DNA of 18,408 nt, from assembly GCA_035296965.1 (NCBI GenBank), contig DATGZX010000088.1, forward strand, positions 1-18,408. Direction: 5' to 3'. This stretch comes from DATGZX01 sp035296965 (lineage in GTDB: Bacteria > Planctomycetota > Planctomycetia > Gemmatales > Gemmataceae). Shown here piece by piece: positions 15,518 to 18,408 of the stretch; positions within the stretch are counted from its first letter, which is position 1; each line of letters starts with the position of its first letter. The notes under the pieces are model-generated. The model was not told the origin of the DNA. It was given only the letters and a program-made list of their open reading frames with translations, and made no database searches. The translations under genes were made by a program, and so were the position numbers.

Positions 15518-17254
15518 ATGCCGTATATCGGGATCGATTTCGGGACCAGCAACTCAGTCATCGCCGACTTTCAGTATGGCAAGGCGGAAGTCATCCCCGA
15601 CCGTGAAGGGCTCCCGTGCACTCCTTCCGTGGTCACGATCAGACGTGATGGCACGCTGGCGTTCGGGCAGGAGGCGAAAGAGACCTTCGACGAACAGCGT
15701 TCCATTCGATCGATTAAGCGCATCCTGGGATCGCCGGAACGCGTCTCGCTCATCGGCCAGGACGTTCGTCCCGAACAGATCGCCGTCATGCTCTTCAGCA
15801 TGCTCAAGAAGGATGCGGAAGCCCGGCTGTCGCAAACCATCGCCAAAGCGGTCGTCACCATCCCCGCGAACTCCAAGGGCCTCGCCCGGCATGCGACCAA
15901 GCTTTGCGCCGGAGCCGCCAGCCTTCAGGTTTTGACGCTAATCAACGAGCCGACAGCCGCAGCCATCTCTTATGGCCTCAACGCGGATGAAGAACAGACG
16001 ATCCTGGTCTATGATTTCGGCGGCGGCACGCTCGACGTCACCATTCTCCGTATCCATCATGGCATTTTCGAAGAGATCAGCAGCAAGGGCGTCGGCAAAC
16101 TGGGCGGCGACGACATCGACCTTCTCCTGGCCCAGCACTTGGCCGAGCGCTTCCAGCAAAAGACCGGCTACGACATCTTGAATTCCCCATACCGCCAGCA
16201 ATTCATGCTGGCTGTTGAACAGGCCAAAATTGACCTCTCCAGCGAACCGTTTGTCGTGGCGCGCAGGGCCGCACTCGTGCCGGAACGCCACCTGAACCTG
16301 GAAGAGGAGATCGATCGATCATCGTTCGAGCGCGTGCTCATGCCGCTGGTGGTGAAGTCCGGGGCGGCCATCGACGAGGCGCTGAAATTGCGCGGGCTGC
16401 GCCCGAAAGACATTGACCGGATTCTCCTGGTCGGCGGCACCAGCAAAATCCCCCTGATCCGCCGCTATGTCACGGAGAAGATGGCGGGCAAGCAGCCCGA
16501 GCCGTTTGACCAGGTAGACCCCATGACCTGTGTGGCCCAAGGCGCAGCCATTGTGTCCGCGATTCTTCAAAACGCCCCAGGGCTCGATCGCTATGGCTAC
16601 AGCGTCAAGCTGGAGCACTCGCTTTGCACCAATCCGGTCGACGATCAACGCCAGATCTACCTGGATCCTATCATCAAGCGCGGCGTCGACATTCCTTGCT
16701 CGTTTACCAAGACCTACCATCCGGTCGCCGACCCAGCGAGCCGGGTCGTGATCAGTGTGTACGAGGGCGACACCTACGACGATCCGGAGAGTCCCGAGAA
16801 CGTGAAACTGGCCGAGATTCCCTGGGAGTTTGATCCGCCCCGTGCTCAGCGCGACGGCGCCATCGAAGTCAGTTACGAATACGGCGACGACGGCATCCTC
16901 ACGGTCGAGCTTCACGACTTGCACATTCGGCACCGCAAACGATTCGCCATCCAGCAGAGCGGCGAAGATCCGCTGGATGCCTCCCAGTTGATCAAGCTCA
17001 AGCGCAGCAATGAAGATCTGCTCCATCGCACGGTGAGGTTCGAAGCGCTCCCGGAGTATCGGGAGGCGCTCGAAGTGCTGAGAAAAACGGAGCGGCAGGT
17101 CATCCCCGGCATCGAAGATGCCGAGGATCGGCGTGAGCTTGAAGTACTATGTCGGGCAGTCCGCGTGGCCATGAGCGCCGCGGACAAGAAGAAGATGGAA
17201 GAAGCTAGCGCGGTGCTTAACGATCGTCTCCTTAACTATGCATATCTGCTATGA
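15518..17254 (+). CDS. Hsp70 family (DnaK-like) chaperone, divergent
   Basis: A 578-aa protein with an Hsp70 ATPase domain: phosphate 1 GIDFGTSNS (5-13), INEPTAAAISYG (142-153), phosphate 2 VYDFGGGTLDVTI (164-176) and the adenosine motif LLVGGTSKIPLIRRY (303-317). The substrate-binding half (about 380-480) is recognisable but diverged. The usual hydrophobic linker (LLLDVTPLSLG in DnaK) is not present; YGYSVKLEHSL stands in its place. The helical tail is short and ends in YAYLL without the EEVD-like or Gly-rich tail. It is smaller than DnaK (about 638 aa) and is probably a specialised paralogue. GAGG lies 7 nt before the ATG. A TATACT at 15476 could be a -10 box, but no -35 is convincing. Its stop overlaps the next gene by ATGA, so it is tightly coupled to a membrane zinc-ribbon protein and not to grpE or dnaJ. 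Confidence 0.93.
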   Translation: MPYIGIDFGTSNSVIADFQYGKAEVIPDREGLPCTPSVVTIRRDGTLAFGQEAKETFDEQRSIRSIKRILGSPERVSLIGQDVRPEQIAVMLFSMLKKDAEARLSQTIAKAVVTIPANSKGLARHATKLCAGAASLQVLTLINEPTAAAISYGLNADEEQTILVYDFGGGTLDVTILRIHHGIFEEISSKGVGKLGGDDIDLLLAQHLAERFQQKTGYDILNSPYRQQFMLAVEQAKIDLSSEPFVVARRAALVPERHLNLEEEIDRSSFERVLMPLVVKSGAAIDEALKLRGLRPKDIDRILLVGGTSKIPLIRRYVTEKMAGKQPEPFDQVDPMTCVAQGAAIVSAILQNAPGLDRYGYSVKLEHSLCTNPVDDQRQIYLDPIIKRGVDIPCSFTKTYHPVADPASRVVISVYEGDTYDDPESPENVKLAEIPWEFDPPRAQRDGAIEVSYEYGDDGILTVELHDLHIRHRKRFAIQQSGEDPLDASQLIKLKRSNEDLLHRTVRFEALPEYREALEVLRKTERQVIPGIEDAEDRRELEVLCRAVRVAMSAADKKKMEEASAVLNDRLLNYAYLL

Positions 17255-17745
17255 GTGCAGCCATGCTCATGTGCCCGATGTGCCAGAAAGCGCTAACGGA
17301 GTGGACCCGTGAATGTCCCCGCTGCCGGGCAGACTTGTCGATACTGGTCAGCTATGCGGACCATCTGCAACAGGGATTGGCCCGGGCGGACGCGTTGACG
17401 CGTCAAGGAGAATTGGGAGAGGCGGTATGGGCCTATCTGGAGGTTCTTGAGGTCGATCCAGATAACGATGCCGCTCGACGCCAGGTTGCCGGGGTCGCCA
17501 CGGCGGTGAGGCAATTTGATCGGGTCGCTGTCAGCCGGCGCTGGCTGGAGCGCCTGCGCCGCCAAGCCCGCTTCCGCCGTTGGCTCACCACCTGGCAAGC
17601 AGCCGGATCGAACAAGCGTGTGCATCGCACGCTGCTGGTCGCCGTGTTATTGCTGGCGGCGCTGATCCTCGGCTACGAAATCGGCCGGCATGTAGCTCAC
17701 TCGGAGCCGTCCGGCAACATTTCTGTCGACAGCGTTTCGGAGTAA
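17251..17745 (+). CDS. Zinc-ribbon/TPR-like protein with C-terminal membrane anchor
   Basis: A 164-aa protein. It has two CxxC knuckles, CPMC (8-11) and CPRC (22-25), that form a small zinc ribbon. A TPR-like helical pair follows (about 37-75, with GELGEAVWAYLEVLEVDPDN), then a very basic segment (95-125) and one membrane helix (about 127-143, LLVAVLLLAALILGYEIG) with a short tail. The positive residues ahead of the helix suggest that the zinc ribbon and TPR face the cytoplasm. The start codon overlaps the Hsp70 stop in ATGA, a sign of translational coupling. A role as membrane anchor or client adaptor for the Hsp70 is inferred from this; no known co-chaperone (J-domain HPD, GrpE) signature is present. 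Confidence 0.85.
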   Translation: MSAAMLMCPMCQKALTEWTRECPRCRADLSILVSYADHLQQGLARADALTRQGELGEAVWAYLEVLEVDPDNDAARRQVAGVATAVRQFDRVAVSRRWLERLRRQARFRRWLTTWQAAGSNKRVHRTLLVAVLLLAALILGYEIGRHVAHSEPSGNISVDSVSE

Positions 17746-17800
17746 GCGTTTAGCGTCGGAAGATCGCGCACATCGATGAGCATGGTGGCATTTTTTCCGG

Positions 17801-17828
17801 TTGACACTTTGTCCCGCGCCTCTATAAT
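17801..17828 (+). promoter_or_regulatory. Strong sigma-70 promoter of the tRNA/rRNA transcript
   Basis: TTGACA (17801-17806) and TATAAT (17823-17828) are perfect consensus boxes with a 16-nt spacer. Expected start is near 17834-17836. This is the best promoter match in the window, as expected for stable RNA. Confidence 0.85.
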
Positions 17829-17892
17829 TATCTCGCACTGATCGCTTTCTTTGGAAGTTGATCCTTTGGCCTCCGGCAAAGGTAGCGTGTTC

Positions 17893-17931
17893 ATGACTCA
17901 GCGAATCATTCATAGCAGCGAGGAGTGTTGA
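17893..17931 (+). CDS. Possible 12-codon leader peptide
   Basis: ATG-started frame MTQRIIHSSEEC then TGA, inside the leader between the first hairpin and the terminator. The only ribosome-binding-like sequence is AAAGG in the 3' arm of the hairpin, 10 nt upstream. Position is suggestive, but such short frames occur by chance. Confidence 0.15.
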   Translation: MTQRIIHSSEEC

Positions 17932-17961
17932 CGCTCTATCCCATCACCAGGGTCGGGTAGG

Positions 17962-17989
17962 GCCAAACCTAAATCGGTTTGGCTTTTTT
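17962..17989 (+). terminator. Intrinsic terminator inside the tRNA operon leader
   Basis: GCCAAACC (17962-17969) pairs perfectly with GGTTTGGC (17976-17983) across a 6-nt loop and is followed by TTTTTT (17984-17989). It lies downstream of the strong promoter and 17 nt before the tRNA-Ile gene. Confidence 0.9.
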
Positions 17990-18005
17990 ATTTCCCTCGG
18001 GTGAA

Positions 18006-18079
18006 GGGCGTATAGCTCAGTTGGCTAGAGCGCAGCTCTGATAAAGCTGAGGTCCTTGGTTCGAATCCAAGTACGCCCA
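18006..18079 (+). tRNA. trnI: tRNA-Ile(GAU)
   Basis: A 74-nt cloverleaf: acceptor GGGCGTA/TACGCCC with discriminator A, D stem GCTC/GAGC, anticodon stem CAGCT/AGCTG with anticodon GAT at 18040-18042, and T arm CTTGG/CCAAG with TTCGAAT. The CCA end is not encoded. It pairs with the following tRNA-Ala as in bacterial rRNA spacers. Confidence 0.97.
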
Positions 18080-18103
18080 TTGAGGCCAGGCGGTAAGGGA
18101 ACT

Positions 18104-18176
18104 GGGGATGTAGCTCAGCTGGGAGAGCGCGTGGTTTGCAACCACGAGGTCACGGGTTCGAACCCCGTCATCTCCA
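18104..18176 (+). tRNA. trnA: tRNA-Ala(UGC)
   Basis: A 73-nt cloverleaf: acceptor GGGGATG/CATCTCC with the G3-U70 pair that marks alanine tRNAs, D stem GCTC/GAGC, anticodon stem CGTGG/CCACG with anticodon TGC at 18137-18139, and T arm ACGGG/CCCGT. CCA is not encoded. It lies 24 nt after tRNA-Ile. Confidence 0.97.
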
Positions 18177-18408
18177 CAGACGGTGCGATTTGAGAAACCT
18201 CTGTTGACGGGGCGCGTGCTTCTTCCTAAGAATGGTCGAACACCAGTTTCTCGAGTCTCGGTGACAAACTGACCGCGAGCGAGGGCACGTTAGTCGGTGT
18301 CCTTGCTCCTGGCCAGTTATTGGATGTGGGGTAACGCGATAGGGCGGCCGGCACGTTCAAGTACCAGGCGTAGAGTTCTTTGACAACTAGGTATTGCGGA
18401 AAGTGTTG
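18177..18408 (+). other. rRNA spacer-like region leading to the window edge
   Basis: 232 bp after tRNA-Ala with no gene. GTTCTTTGACAAC at 18375-18387 resembles the boxA antitermination element found in rRNA leaders and 16S-23S spacers ahead of 23S rRNA. The 23S gene is expected just outside the window; none of its conserved sequence is seen within it. Confidence 0.5.
18375..18387 (+). promoter_or_regulatory. boxA-like antitermination element
   Basis: GTTCTTTGACAAC, close to the bacterial rrn boxA core TGCTCTTTAACA. boxA binds NusB/NusE and makes RNA polymerase resistant to termination during rRNA synthesis. Confidence 0.45.

Larger units (their letters stand above)
17835..17989 (+). ncRNA. 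Leader RNA with attenuator-like structure, or stand-alone small RNA
   Basis: About 155 nt from the predicted start to the end of a terminator. It contains hairpin CCTTTG (17863-17868)/CAAAGG (17877-17882), a small hairpin GAGTG/CGCTC (around 17923-17936), and the final terminator. TTTGGCC (17865-17871), which is part of the first hairpin, is also perfectly complementary to GGCCAAA (17961-17967), the 5' arm of the terminator, so two exclusive folds exist. It does not match 6S, SRP or T-box RNAs as far as I can tell. It may regulate read-through into the tRNAs or be an independent small RNA. Confidence 0.45.

Noticed and set aside
17746..17800. Terminator for the Hsp70 operon (T run near 17791)
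   Set aside because: A TTTTTT run is present, but no stable stem precedes it; only very short pairings can be drawn.
17835..17989. 6S RNA, SRP RNA or T-box identity for the leader
   Set aside because: No SRP tetraloop/GGAAG core, no T-box AGGGTGG sequence, and the 5' and 3' ends do not form the long closing stem of 6S RNA.
1..18408. CRISPR arrays, prophage or toxin-antitoxin modules
   Set aside because: No regularly spaced direct repeats, phage structural genes, or paired small antitoxin/toxin frames were seen.

Overview
The window most likely comes from a planctomycete, probably of the Gemmata lineage. The main evidence is the pairing, on the minus strand, of a PSCyt1/PSCyt2(DUF1549)/PSD1(DUF1553) protein with a Tat-exported DUF1501 protein, a combination expanded in Planctomycetota. 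A GC-rich genome, an acidic TPR membrane protein of a type seen in Gemmata-like genomes, and a tRNA-Ile/tRNA-Ala pair with no 16S gene in front of it fit that lineage. The placement is inference from gene content, not from a marker-gene tree.

Layout. At 1-29 (minus) are the first codons of an IS110-family transposase, with a long imperfect hairpin against its ribosome binding site. From 167 to 4998 (minus) is a three-gene cassette, in transcription order: a large cytochrome/DUF1549/DUF1553 lipoprotein, a small retropepsin-like aspartic protease, and a DUF1501 protein. Divergent from it, at 5138-6661 (plus), is a TPR/coiled-coil membrane protein of unknown role. At 6698-8162 (minus) a STAS-domain protein is followed by a LOG-family nucleotide phosphoribohydrolase. 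At 8548-9741 (plus) lies an RlmI-type rRNA cytosine methyltransferase. At 9760-13493 (minus) are a membrane GAF histidine kinase and a receiver-histidine kinase hybrid. From 13703 onward all genes are on the plus strand: a 150-aa unknown, the adaptive-response methyltransferase Ada, a divergent Hsp70, and a zinc-ribbon/TPR/membrane protein that overlaps the Hsp70 by ATGA.

The right end (17801-18408) is an RNA operon front. A near-consensus sigma-70 promoter is followed by a leader of about 150 nt that ends in a strong intrinsic terminator. Then come tRNA-Ile(GAU), tRNA-Ala(UGC) and a boxA-like element at the right edge. This is the usual 5' flank of a 23S rRNA gene, which would lie just outside the window. 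The leader can form mutually exclusive hairpins resembling an attenuator, which is the most interesting signal here. The other strong candidate is the Hsp70 plus membrane zinc-ribbon/TPR pair.

Both window edges fall in typically multicopy sequence (an insertion sequence on the left, an rRNA operon on the right), so the window may be one complete assembly contig. I see no CRISPR array, prophage or toxin-antitoxin pair. All protein genes apart from the edge transposase look intact.
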